64,000 nucleotides of DNA, from contig NZ_QRAI01000001.1 of the NCBI RefSeq assembly GCF_014336955.1, positions 186,001 through 250,000 of the forward strand. The letters are read 5' to 3'. Origin of the DNA: Saccharophagus sp. K07. Its GTDB lineage: Bacteria > Pseudomonadota > Gammaproteobacteria > Pseudomonadales > Cellvibrionaceae. The notes under the pieces were generated by a model. That model searched no databases and was not told where the DNA came from. It was given only the letters and a program-made list of their open reading frames with translations. Both the position numbers and the translations under genes were made by a program. Below, in pieces: positions 46,972-55,748 of this stretch; position 1 is the first letter of the stretch, and each line of letters opens with the position of its first letter.

Positions 46972-47009
46972 CGAACGGGCCATAACCGGGAGGCTATACT
47001 CGAATAAGA

Positions 47010-47033
47010 GGGTGATGTTCTTGAACATCACCC
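47010..47033 (+). repeat. Near-perfect palindrome/hairpin between two membrane-linked genes
   Basis: GGGTGATGTTC and GAACATCACCC are separated by two bases. It could be an operator or an RNA hairpin ahead of the next gene; no U-run follows, so a terminator is less likely. Confidence 0.55.
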
Positions 47034-47048
47034 GATAACTAGCGAGGG

Positions 47049-48185
47049 ATGTGTTTGAATCTTCCGGATATCGTTCAAGGTGGCTTTTACGCCTACCGAT
47101 TATTTGAAGTGGCGGAAGAAATCAATTTACGCCACTTGGAGCGGTTAAGTTTTCCTGTTCCTGTCAGTGTACGGCCAGGGAAGCTGACCTTCTTTGGCCG
47201 CTTGCGCTCTCTGCTCAACGTGGTTGTGTTGGGCAGTCGGGAGCTGCAGCTGGAGAATGGCCTCACCATTCAGGTCGACTGCACCGTCCTGGTGTTCAAT
47301 TTCGGTGTATTGGCGCCGTGTTTTTATATCCCCATCGGCCACTCCAATTCTGTCGCTCCGGTTGCACCAGCATTGAGTGCGGCGCAGGCGGCTTCTCTGA
47401 TTGCCCAATTGAATGACAGCCGGGCGCTGACTGAGCTAGGGCGCTCCCTGTCCGCCACAGTGGCGGAAATGATCGCCCCGGCGATTGTGCGGCCGATCCA
47501 ATACGATGAGTACGAAAGCTATACCTTGCTGAATATCCAGCGCTTCGCGGAGCCAGTCTCAATCGACAAGGTTTTGCGCTCTGAGGATCTTGCGCGTCTG
47601 CTGCTGGGTGAAACCCCGGACTGGGTGCCGGCACCGAGTTTTCTCGAGCAGTTGGTCAAACACCACTACCGCTACAGCGTCGACGATTTATGTGTGATCG
47701 ACTGGAATGCAGCCGTTAATATCGAGCCCAATCCCACCGAAGATATTCCAGATCTCATCGCTCTTGCCTTGACCCAACTGCTGGAGTATCAGCGTTACGA
47801 CAGTATTTTGGAAACCGAGCTGGATCTGCTCTACGAATGGACCTCTCAGGGCAAAGGCGTAGTGCGCTGGTGGCGACCGGGGCTGGCGCAGAAGGGCGTG
47901 GATAGGGTCAATCAGGTCCTGCTCGACATAGGCGATTTTATCGACCGCTCACAAAATGCCTTCAAGATTACCGAAGATGCTCACTATGCGCGGATTTATC
48001 GCGGTGCAATCGAGCGTTTTCAGATTCCGGCCTGGCGCAGCACTGTGGTGGCGCGCCAACAAGCGGTCGCGGAAGTGGCGCGCGCCATGTACGACCGTGC
48101 TCATCTCAGCCTCGCGCACTCTTTGGAAATCATCATTATTCTGCTGATCGCGTTCGAAATCGTGTACGCGTTTTTTGAGCATTAA
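47049..48185 (+). CDS. DUF155/RMND1-like protein with C-terminal membrane anchor
   Basis: The 378-residue protein has a beta-rich N-terminal half (LENGLTIQVDCTVLVFNFGV), a long helical middle, and ends in one transmembrane helix (SLEIIIILLIAFEIVYAFF). This topology matches the RMND1/Sif2 (DUF155) family; the helical IYRGAIERFQIPAWRSTVVA and RQQAVAEVARAMYDRAH precede the anchor. I am only moderately sure of the family. The start may be the ATG at 47049, which directly abuts GAGGG, or the TTG at 47055, which has better spacing. Confidence 0.65.
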   Translation: MCLNLPDIVQGGFYAYRLFEVAEEINLRHLERLSFPVPVSVRPGKLTFFGRLRSLLNVVVLGSRELQLENGLTIQVDCTVLVFNFGVLAPCFYIPIGHSNSVAPVAPALSAAQAASLIAQLNDSRALTELGRSLSATVAEMIAPAIVRPIQYDEYESYTLLNIQRFAEPVSIDKVLRSEDLARLLLGETPDWVPAPSFLEQLVKHHYRYSVDDLCVIDWNAAVNIEPNPTEDIPDLIALALTQLLEYQRYDSILETELDLLYEWTSQGKGVVRWWRPGLAQKGVDRVNQVLLDIGDFIDRSQNAFKITEDAHYARIYRGAIERFQIPAWRSTVVARQQAVAEVARAMYDRAHLSLAHSLEIIIILLIAFEIVYAFFEH

Positions 48186-48204
48186 TCCGAAACTGTGCTC
48201 CAAA

Positions 48205-48233
48205 AACAAAAAAAGCCGCGATCGCTCGCGGCT
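48205..48233 (-). terminator. Terminator of the CE6-type esterase gene
   Basis: AGCCGCGA and TCGCGGCT form an 8-bp stem with a 4-base loop. On the minus strand it is followed by TTTTTTTG. It lies between convergent genes. Confidence 0.8.
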
Positions 48234-48252
48234 GGAGTACAAGAGAAAACGC

Positions 48253-49944
48253 TTATTTGACGAAACGGCGTCGCGCCAGCATAGGCAGTCCGACCAGCAT
48301 CAAGAACCACAAGTTGACGCTGCCACCACCGGATGACCCAGGTGAATCCGTACCCGCACCGCCACCAGAGGAGCCAGAGCCGGAAGAGCTGCCAGGTTGT
48401 CCTGGTCCATTGTTTCCAGAGGAAGAGTTTGCACCAGAAGAAGATGAGCTTGAGCTGCTGGAGGAGCTGGAACTGCTCGAACTGGAGCTGGAGCTAGAAC
48501 TGCTTGAGCTGGATGACGACACAGTGCGCACAACGATGCCGGCCAGTGTTCCGTTATCAACGCTGGAGGTTACGGCGATGCTCAAGCTGGTGTCGGTGAC
48601 GTTGGTGATGAACGGCGGCGGTGTATAAGCCACGTCATGTCCTGCCAATTGGAACAGGTCAATATTGTTCAGCACCGGCGTGCCTTCAATGGACACGCTG
48701 AAGGCGCGACGACCAGTAGCGGTTTGATAAATTTCCGCCATTTGCAATTCCACACTGTAAGTGCCGTTGGGTACGCGGATTTCGTAGCTGAAATCGCCGT
48801 AGCGTTCGGTCTGGAATACGGAGCTGCCGTTGGTAATAGTGTCCGAGGTGGAATTCGGCATGCCGCCGACGAAATCCCGGTCAGCCTGGTAGTAAATGCC
48901 GTTGTAAGATGCACCGCCTTGAGAAGCACCTACGTCTATGGCAACGACAACGTCCGCAGGATTGGGTGGGACGTAGCCGCGGGTGCCGTCAGTGACCAGA
49001 CACATTTTTCCGTCTTGGGTGCCCCAGCCATCGCCATCCGGGTCAGCGCTGATATCACAGCAGATAGCGTTGCCATCTTTGGTGCCGCAGTCAGCCGGGC
49101 CGGTTTTCACCAGGGTCAGCATTTTTTGTGCGTAGCGCTTACCCATGACGCGGACGGCAGCGGAGTTCCAGTGCAGGCGGTCGCCAATATCCCCGAGGGT
49201 CTGGCCATTTTCGGGGCCAGCGGAAACCACATGGGCGTTTTCAATAACGCTGGGCAAGCGGTTGACTTGGGTGTTGTGGCTCATGCAGCAGCCGGTGTAG
49301 GGCAGCTCGCCGGCGATAAAGGGGCTGTCCGCCGCTGAGAGACCCAAATCGCGGCGCAGATCGGTGACCAGGGTGTTTACCTTTTGCGGCCAGTCCTGTT
49401 GACCGGAGTTGCTTTCACCTTGGTGGAATATAAAGCCTTTAATCACACCCACTTGCTGCGCTTTCTTGGCGAGGTCGACGATCCAGTCGTAGCCGCGGGT
49501 GCCATTGTTGGGCGCGCCGGTAATACCGCCGTAGGGCGGAGTACAGTCGCTGCCGCAGTTCTTCAAAAAGTATTCAATCTTGGCACCGCCGTAGGCCGCC
49601 CCCACCAAACCAATTTTGATATGGTCTGGGGTGTTTTCCGCTATGTAATCACCAAAAGTATCACCGGGGCCAAGTCCACCGCCGTTGCGCGGGCAGCGAA
49701 TCAAGGTCGGTAATGCCGGGCGCCAAGTGCCATAGGCATTGTTGCCGCAGGTCTGGCTCTGCAACACCTGTACGCGCGGATGGGTGGAGTTGTCTTGGGC
49801 CTCAATAGGAGCGGCCCCTTCCATATTGGACTGGCCGATCATCAAATAAATATGGAAGTTTGGATCTGGCGCTGCGTTGGCGGCGAACGGTAACGCCATC
49901 AGCGCACCGACAAGCGCAAACTTGCTCAGGATTTTTTTGTTCAT
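48253..49944 (-). CDS. CE6-type acetyl esterase with malectin domain and GlyGly-CTERM tail
   Basis: The 563-residue precursor has a signal peptide (1-24, ending AANA). A sialate-O-acetylesterase/CE6 SGNH domain follows, with nucleophile S39 in LMIGQSNMEGAA, FIFHQGESNS and the C-terminal block GDRLHWNSAAVRV. A Cys-rich DPDGDGWGTQDG link and a malectin (CBM57) domain (about 330-470: AIDVGASQGGASYNGIYYQA, SSVFQTERYGDFSYEIRV) come next. The protein ends in a poly-Ser linker and a GGGS-hydrophobic-RRR tail fitting GlyGly-CTERM sorting. It probably deacetylates xylan. M at 49944 gives the normal signal peptide; the longer frame is rejected. Confidence 0.88.
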   Translation of the reverse strand: MNKKILSKFALVGALMALPFAANAAPDPNFHIYLMIGQSNMEGAAPIEAQDNSTHPRVQVLQSQTCGNNAYGTWRPALPTLIRCPRNGGGLGPGDTFGDYIAENTPDHIKIGLVGAAYGGAKIEYFLKNCGSDCTPPYGGITGAPNNGTRGYDWIVDLAKKAQQVGVIKGFIFHQGESNSGQQDWPQKVNTLVTDLRRDLGLSAADSPFIAGELPYTGCCMSHNTQVNRLPSVIENAHVVSAGPENGQTLGDIGDRLHWNSAAVRVMGKRYAQKMLTLVKTGPADCGTKDGNAICCDISADPDGDGWGTQDGKMCLVTDGTRGYVPPNPADVVVAIDVGASQGGASYNGIYYQADRDFVGGMPNSTSDTITNGSSVFQTERYGDFSYEIRVPNGTYSVELQMAEIYQTATGRRAFSVSIEGTPVLNNIDLFQLAGHDVAYTPPPFITNVTDTSLSIAVTSSVDNGTLAGIVVRTVSSSSSSSSSSSSSSSSSSSSSSSSSSSSGANSSSGNNGPGQPGSSSGSGSSGGGAGTDSPGSSGGGSVNLWFLMLVGLPMLARRRFVK

Positions 49945-50465
49945 TGGTGTCACCCAGTTGTTATTGTTAATTAGGCTTTCGCCGTGGGCATTCAATTTCT
50001 GCGGAAACGGCAAGCAGGAACAAATTCAGGAGTGCTACGACTTTGCTGACACTGATTTTTACCCGCAGCAGTTAGTATTTTTGTTGCTGCAACATATCTA
50101 TTTTGTACTGCTGCCGCATCGCCGCCAAAATTATCACACCCATCAAGCCCTTATCGGCATTCTAATAGCGTGCTCTTAGTACTCAAATGATGTTGGTTGT
50201 ACTCGATAGTGAATCAATTCACACTTTTGTTTCAGGGATGTGATTTTTCTTCACAATTTGTGTCGCAGTGAGAATTTTGATTTTTCGCCCTTGTTAAGGT
50301 GATTTGGAAAATATCCAAGGCGAAAAAATTCGGGATTTTGCGTGTTTGTAGGGCTTATTGTGTGTTGGGGTGACGGGGAAAGCCAAAATTATTGTGTGCT
50401 GCTGTTAGCAGCCGATGTCGAAAAACAAAGGCTGCTAACGGATACCTACAGAATATTGTGCTGTC
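49945..50465. promoter_or_regulatory. 521-bp upstream region of the CE6 esterase with palindromes
   Basis: GTGAATCAATTCAC (50209-50222) is a perfect 6-bp-arm dyad. Close to it, TGTGA and TCACA occur with a 7-base gap (50239-50255), one base longer than a standard CRP site. They lie 265-310 bp upstream of the esterase start. They may be operators; no boxes could be fixed. Confidence 0.35.
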
Positions 50466-52106
50466 CTAGCTTATAGCGCGATCCACAATTTCCTGAGCTT
50501 CGCTAATCAATTCCTGTAAATGTTCTTTTCCTTTAAAACTTTCTGCGTAGATTTTGTAAATATCCTCAGTGCCAGATGGGCGCGCGGCAAACCAGCCTGA
50601 AGCGGTACACACTTTAATTCCTCCGATAGCAGCGTTATTTCCGGGTGCTTCGGTAAGTATTTGTGTGATTTTATCTCCCGCAAGGAAAGTGGACGTAATT
50701 TGCAGCGGGGAGAGTTTGGATAACGCAGCTTTCTGCGCACTATTTGCCGGTGCTTCCACGCGCGCTTCTGCAGCGTGGCCAAATTCATTGGCAAGTTGCG
50801 CATAACGTTCGCCGGGATCGCGGCCGGTATTGGCTCTGATTTCCGCGGCCAACAGGCAGGGAATAATTCCATCTTTATCTGTCGCCCATACAGTGCCGTC
50901 TTTGCGTAAAAAAGATGCCCCCGCGCTTTCTTCGCCGCCAAAACCGAGTGAGCCATCGAATAATCCCGGTGCAAACCATTTAAAGCCCACCGGTGTTTCG
51001 TGCACGCGGCGACCCAATTTTTCCGCTACGCGATCGATCATGGCGCTGCTGACAACGGTTTTTCCCACCGCAGTTGTAGCGCTCCATTGCGGGCGATTCT
51101 GGAATAGATAATCCACCATCACCGCCAGATAATGATTCGGTGGAAGCAATCCGCAACTCGGTGCGACTATGCCGTGGCGATCGTGGTCGGTATCGCAGGC
51201 GAACGCGACTTGGTATTCGTGGCGGCGGCCGATCATGGATTGCATGGCGTAGGCCGATGAAGGATCCATGCGAATTTTTCCGTCCCAATCCGCCGTCATA
51301 AACGAAAAGGTTTTATCGATGCCGGAATGCAAAACCTGCAAATTCAAGTTGTATTGAGCGGCAATGGCCGGCCAAAAATTAACACCTGCACCACCGAGAG
51401 GATCGACACCCATCAATACATCAGCACCGCGAATGGCATCCATATCGATCACATTGCCCAGGTCGGCAACATAATGGCGAATATAATCGTGATGGTGCGT
51501 GGTATCCGCTTTGAGCGCTTGCTGATAGGCCAAACGCTGCACGCCGTTCAAGCCGTCTTTTAATAATTCATTAGCGCGATTTTGAATCCAGCTGGTGATG
51601 TCGCTGTCCGCAGGACCGCCGTGCGTTGGGTTGTATTTAAAGCCGCCGTTGTCCGGTGGGTTGTGCGAAGGTGTGATCACAATGCCATCGGCCAGGCCAC
51701 TGGTTCTGCCGCGGTTGTAGGTCAGAATTGCATGAGAAATGGCGGGGGTTGGCGTGTACTCACCGGCATTGGCCAGCATTAGGGTCACGCCGTTGGCGGC
51801 GAGCACTTCTACTGCGCTGATTTGCGCAGGTTCGGATAAGGCGTGGGTGTCTATGCCGAGATAAAGTGGACCGTCGATGCCTGTCTGCTTGCGGTAATCG
51901 CAGATGGCCTGGCTGATGGCCAGAACATGATTTTCGTTGAAGCTGCCATTCAACGCAGAGCCGCGATGGCCGGAAGTACCGAAGCTTACTCTTTGTTCCG
52001 GTATCGCCGGGTCCGGTTGGACCGCATAGTAAGCGTCAATTAATTTGGGCAGGTCCACCAACATGTCATGCGGCAGAATTTTTCCAGCGTGCGGACTTAA
52101 AGACAT
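50466..52106 (-). CDS. pgm: Phosphoglucomutase (alpha-D-glucose)
   Basis: Pgm interconverts glucose 1-phosphate and glucose 6-phosphate, linking glycogen/UDP-glucose metabolism to glycolysis. The 546-residue protein has SFGTSGHRGSALNGSFNENH, the phosphoserine loop ITPSHNPPDNGGFKYN (S147), the metal loop FACDTDHDRHGIV and the sugar-binding GFGGEESAGASFLRKDG. The ATG at 52106 with AGGAG seven bases upstream gives the usual length; the longer frame from 52142 is rejected. It is followed by the CE6 esterase gene 521 bp later, without evident linkage. Confidence 0.96.
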   Translation of the reverse strand: MSLSPHAGKILPHDMLVDLPKLIDAYYAVQPDPAIPEQRVSFGTSGHRGSALNGSFNENHVLAISQAICDYRKQTGIDGPLYLGIDTHALSEPAQISAVEVLAANGVTLMLANAGEYTPTPAISHAILTYNRGRTSGLADGIVITPSHNPPDNGGFKYNPTHGGPADSDITSWIQNRANELLKDGLNGVQRLAYQQALKADTTHHHDYIRHYVADLGNVIDMDAIRGADVLMGVDPLGGAGVNFWPAIAAQYNLNLQVLHSGIDKTFSFMTADWDGKIRMDPSSAYAMQSMIGRRHEYQVAFACDTDHDRHGIVAPSCGLLPPNHYLAVMVDYLFQNRPQWSATTAVGKTVVSSAMIDRVAEKLGRRVHETPVGFKWFAPGLFDGSLGFGGEESAGASFLRKDGTVWATDKDGIIPCLLAAEIRANTGRDPGERYAQLANEFGHAAEARVEAPANSAQKAALSKLSPLQITSTFLAGDKITQILTEAPGNNAAIGGIKVCTASGWFAARPSGTEDIYKIYAESFKGKEHLQELISEAQEIVDRAIS

Positions 52107-52253
52107 AAGTAACTCCTGGTGGCAGAGGTTGTCAGCCGCCATAGTTTACCGGAAGCCAGCGCTTCGGGAGATGTCTTCAATAAGATTTATTGCGGGAATA
52201 ACGAGGCGAAGTGGACTGTTTGCTTATCGTCAATAAATCCATTTCATTTCCAA

Positions 52254-52298
52254 GAAATAAAAAGCCTCCATGCACCTTTGGTGTGCATGGAGGGCTTT
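52254..52298 (-). terminator. Terminator of leuA
   Basis: The arms 52261-52275 and 52283-52298 form a long stem with one bulged base. On the minus strand it is followed by TTTTTATTTC. It lies 15 bp beyond the leuA stop. Confidence 0.88.
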
Positions 52299-52313
52299 TA
52301 ATTGGTGAAATGT

Positions 52314-53972
52314 TTAGTCTCTATAAGAACGGTTGATGCCGTTCAGCAAGGCTTTGAGTGCGGCAACAATAATATTGTTGTCCTGGCCCACGCCAAAAAT
52401 TGGTTTGCCCTGGTCCACTTTCATTTCGATATAGCTGACCGCCGACACATTGGAGCCTTCACCTACTGCGTGTTCCTGATAATCCACCACACTTACTTCG
52501 CAGCCTATATGCCGACTGATTGCGTTTGCTGCGGCATCGATTGGGCCATTGCCTTTTCCGGTCAAGATTACAGGTTTATCGCGATAGTCGCTTTCGATGG
52601 TAATTTCCACCTCTTCGGCATTTTCGCTGATGGTCGAATGACGAAAACGGAAGGGTTTATCAACGGCTAAATATTCGCGATTAAATACTTCGACGATTTC
52701 CTTGCTTTTGACTTCTTTGCCGGTGCTGTCACTGATTTTTTGCACTATGCCGCTGAATTCAATTTGCAAGCGTCGCGGCAATTGCAAGCCGGCTTCCTTC
52801 TGCAACAAAAAGCTCACGCCGCCTTTGCCAGATTGGCTATTCACACGCACTACAGCATCGTAGCTGCGATTCACATCTGCAGGATCGATTGGCAAATAAG
52901 GTACTTGCCAAATTTCCCCTGGTTTTTGCGCGGCAAACCCTTTTTTAATGGCGTCCTGGTGCGAGCCGGAAAACGCGGTGAAAACCAATTCGCCCGCATA
53001 CGGATGGCGTGGATGAACCGGTAATTGATTGCATTCTTCCACCAATTTTCGCACTCGGTCGATATCGGAAAAATCCAATCCCGGATGAATGCCTTGAGAA
53101 TACAAATTCAACGCCAGAGTCACCAGGTCGACATTGCCGGTGCGTTCGCCGTTGCCGAACAGACAGCCTTCGACGCGATCCGCGCCTGCCATAACCGCTA
53201 ATTCTGCTGCGGCCACCGCAGTGCCACGGTCATTGTGTGGATGCACGCTGAGAATAATGCTGTCGCGGTGATTGAGATTGCGATGCATCCACTCGATTTG
53301 ATCCGCATAAGTATTCGGCGTGCTCATCTCGACGGTTGCCGGCAAATTCAAAATCATTTTTTTCCCCGGCGTTGGTTGCCATATTTCGGCAACAGCGTCG
53401 GAAACTTCTTTGGCGAATTCGATTTCCGTGCTGGAAAAAACCTCGGGAGAATATTGGAAAATCCAGTCAACTTCCGGAGCTTCGGCGGTCAATTCCTTAA
53501 CCCAGCGAGCGCCCTGTATCGCAATGTTTTTTACCCCTTCTTTATCGGTGTTGTAGACGATTTTGCGAAACGTCGGAGCGAGTGGGTTGTAGATATGCAA
53601 AATGGCCCGTTTGGCACCGCGCAAACTTTCCACGGTGCGTTTGATCAAGTCGTAACGCGCTTGCACCAATACCTCTATGGTGACGTCGTCCGGAATATGA
53701 TCGCCTTCGATCAATAAACGGGTGAAATCAAAATCGATTTCCGATGCGGACGGAAAGCCAATTTCAATTTCTTTAAAACCAATGGCGACCAACTCTTTGA
53801 AGAAGCGCAATTTCGTTTGCACGGACATAGGGTCGATTAGCGCCTGATTGCCGTCGCGCAGATCGGTGCTCATCCAGATGGGCGGTTTTTCGATGACCTT
53901 GTTGGGCCATTGGCGATCGGGCAAGGATATGCCTGCAAAACGAGCGTATTTGCTGGCGGGATTGGCAATCAT
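52314..53972 (-). CDS. leuA: 2-isopropylmalate synthase
   Basis: LeuA commits 2-ketoisovalerate and acetyl-CoA to leucine synthesis. The 552-residue long-type enzyme has [20 protein letters not shown], the HMGL-like catalytic barrel with [18 protein letters not shown] and [20 protein letters not shown], and a C-terminal regulatory LeuA dimer domain (about 420-552) that binds leucine for feedback inhibition. The start at 53972 has GGAG seven bases upstream. It is divergent from an Lrp-family regulator. Confidence 0.95.
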   Translation of the reverse strand: MIANPASKYARFAGISLPDRQWPNKVIEKPPIWMSTDLRDGNQALIDPMSVQTKLRFFKELVAIGFKEIEIGFPSASEIDFDFTRLLIEGDHIPDDVTIEVLVQARYDLIKRTVESLRGAKRAILHIYNPLAPTFRKIVYNTDKEGVKNIAIQGARWVKELTAEAPEVDWIFQYSPEVFSSTEIEFAKEVSDAVAEIWQPTPGKKMILNLPATVEMSTPNTYADQIEWMHRNLNHRDSIILSVHPHNDRGTAVAAAELAVMAGADRVEGCLFGNGERTGNVDLVTLALNLYSQGIHPGLDFSDIDRVRKLVEECNQLPVHPRHPYAGELVFTAFSGSHQDAIKKGFAAQKPGEIWQVPYLPIDPADVNRSYDAVVRVNSQSGKGGVSFLLQKEAGLQLPRRLQIEFSGIVQKISDSTGKEVKSKEIVEVFNREYLAVDKPFRFRHSTISENAEEVEITIESDYRDKPVILTGKGNGPIDAAANAISRHIGCEVSVVDYQEHAVGEGSNVSAVSYIEMKVDQGKPIFGVGQDNNIIVAALKALLNGINRSYRD

Positions 53973-54281
53973 GGGTGGTCTCCAGTGGTGTGAAAGAAAA
54001 ATCGGGTCCCTGATCACGCCAATGCCTGGTGGGCTTTGGTTGGTTCGGCGCAGCTTGTGGCTTTGCCTGGCACCGTTTCACGGCTGGTGATTCGGTGAAG
54101 GACTTAATCAGTATAGTGGTGGTGCTCGGGCAGAAAATTGCCAAAATGATCTAATATAAAGAAATTGCGCAATTTAATTGCGCAGAAAGTGTATAAATTG
54201 AAATAAATTGCTATATGCGGGGCGAGGCAGAGCAAAAGCCTCGTCGACTAGCCAATTTTTCCATCAACTTCCGGAGATTTT
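53973..54281. promoter_or_regulatory. Divergent leuA/lrp region with AATTGCGCA repeats
   Basis: AATTGCGCAATT (54163-54174) is a perfect 12-bp palindrome, followed by a second AATTGCGCA (54176-54184). The region is AT-rich around it. This is the best candidate for an operator of the Lrp-type regulator or a shared leucine-control site. No classic leader peptide with a run of Leu codons was found. Confidence 0.5.
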
Positions 54282-54743
54282 ATGGAGCTCGATCGCTACG
54301 ACCGCATGATCCTGGAGCGCCTGCAACAGGATGGTCGCATGTCCAACCAGGAACTGGCTGATGCCATCAACTTGTCACCATCGCCATGTCTGCGCCGTGT
54401 CCGCCAATTGGAGGAGGACGGGTTGATTCGAGGTTATGTGGCACTGCTCAACGCGCGCAAACTCGGCCTGACCTTGATGTCGTTTATCCATATCAGCATG
54501 GACAAGCACACGCCGGAGCGTTTTGAAGCCTTTGAAAAAACCGTGGAAAGCTTTCCGGAAGTGATGGAGTGCCACCTGATCACGGGGCAGAGCGCCGACT
54601 ATCTGTTGAAAGTCATAGTGACGGATATGGATGCTTACCAGCAGTTCCTGCTGCAAAAGCTCACCCGCATCAAAGGGGTCAGCGGCGTTCACTCTTCCTT
54701 TGTATTGAAATCCCCGGTGGTTAAAACCGCGTTACCTGTATGA
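54282..54743 (+). CDS. Lrp/AsnC family transcriptional regulator
   Basis: The 153-residue protein has the N-terminal helix-turn-helix (about 1-55: LDRYDRMILERLQQDGRMSN, SPCLRRVRQLEEDGLIRGYV) and the C-terminal RAM ligand-binding domain (CHLITGQSADYLLKVIVTDM). A GGAG site supports the start. Its position divergent from leuA suggests control of leucine or branched-chain metabolism and autoregulation, but the ligand is unknown. Confidence 0.93.
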   Translation: MELDRYDRMILERLQQDGRMSNQELADAINLSPSPCLRRVRQLEEDGLIRGYVALLNARKLGLTLMSFIHISMDKHTPERFEAFEKTVESFPEVMECHLITGQSADYLLKVIVTDMDAYQQFLLQKLTRIKGVSGVHSSFVLKSPVVKTALPV

Positions 54744-54816
54744 CGCAGCAATATCCGGGTCGCTTTGCCCCAGGCTGAGCGGGATAATCAAGGGACGATT
54801 TAAGCAAGGTGAGATC

Positions 54817-55638
54817 ATGAACGACTACGACCGTATCAGCAGCGCCATAGCCTTTATGGTGACGCATATGGTGGAACAACCATCGCTCGAGGCAATCGCT
54901 GCCCATGTGGGGCTGAGTCCTTACCATTTTCAGCGTCTGTTTTGTCGCTGGGCTGGTGTGACGCCTAAACGATTTCTGCAGGTGTTGACGGTCGAGCGGG
55001 CGAAGACCTTGTTGCGCGAATCCATTCCGTTGCTGGAGGTAGCGGATACGGTTGGGCTGAGCAGCGGCTCGCGCCTTTACGACCATTTTGTGCAGTTGGA
55101 GGCAATGACTCCGGGGCAATTCAAAGCCGCAGGAGAGGGGCTTGCGATCGACTACGGCGTGCATAGCACGCCTTTTGGCGAGGCATTTATAGCGATTACG
55201 CCGCGAGGTATTTGCCGGTTGGCGTTTTTGGGCGAGGGCGGTATCGATGAGCAATTTGCGGAACTGCGTCGCCATTGGGGGCAGGCTGCTCTACAGGAAA
55301 ATCCGGGTAGCACTGAAACGTTGATTCAGCAGGTGTTCGCGGACACCAAACCGGACCGCCCCCTATCGCTCTGTGTGGCAGGAACCAATTTCCAAGTTAG
55401 CGTCTGGCGCGCACTCCTGCGTATCCCGCCGGGCGCTTTGGTCAGCTACAACCAGATCGCCCAGGCCATAGGTCATCCCAAAGCGGCGCGGGCAGTGGGT
55501 ACAGCTGTCGGCGCCAATCCCATAGCGGTTGCAATTCCCTGTCACAGGGTGATTCAGCAAAGTGGAGCGTTAGGAGGGTATCGTTGGGGCGAGATCCGCA
55601 AGCATGCGCTACACGCATGGGAGGCGGCGAGGTATTAA
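54817..55638 (+). CDS. Ada-like fusion: AraC HTH plus O6-methylguanine methyltransferase
   Basis: The 273-residue protein fuses an AraC-type DNA-binding domain (about 8-104) to a suicide DNA methyltransferase (about 112-270) whose acceptor cysteine is C242 in AIPCHRVIQ. It lacks the N-terminal Ada zinc domain, which senses methyl phosphotriesters in E. coli Ada. It should repair O6-methylguanine directly, but the inducing signal for transcription must differ. AAGGTGAG precedes the ATG. It lies 73 bp after the Lrp gene. Confidence 0.92.
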   Translation: MNDYDRISSAIAFMVTHMVEQPSLEAIAAHVGLSPYHFQRLFCRWAGVTPKRFLQVLTVERAKTLLRESIPLLEVADTVGLSSGSRLYDHFVQLEAMTPGQFKAAGEGLAIDYGVHSTPFGEAFIAITPRGICRLAFLGEGGIDEQFAELRRHWGQAALQENPGSTETLIQQVFADTKPDRPLSLCVAGTNFQVSVWRALLRIPPGALVSYNQIAQAIGHPKAARAVGTAVGANPIAVAIPCHRVIQQSGALGGYRWGEIRKHALHAWEAARY

Positions 55639-55703
55639 GGAGCATTTGGCTGGATCTTTTGCCTCCAACTGTGACGCCTTTGGCAGCTGGTAAGCGAAAA
55701 CAA

Positions 55704-55734
55704 AAAAGGGGCATTAAGCCCCTTTTGTTTTTTT
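55704..55734. terminator. Bidirectional terminator between ada-like gene and GH16 gene
   Basis: AAAAGGGGC pairs with GCCCCTTTT over a 5-base loop, followed by GTTTTTTT. A-runs on the left make it work for the convergent minus-strand gene as well. Confidence 0.88.
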
Positions 55735-55748
55735 GCAGATGTCGCGAA

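Noticed and set aside
50239-50255. CRP-like site TGTGA-N7-TCACA
   Set aside because: The gap is seven bases, one more than the standard six, and it is far from the start codon. It is kept only as a weak note in the upstream-region entry.
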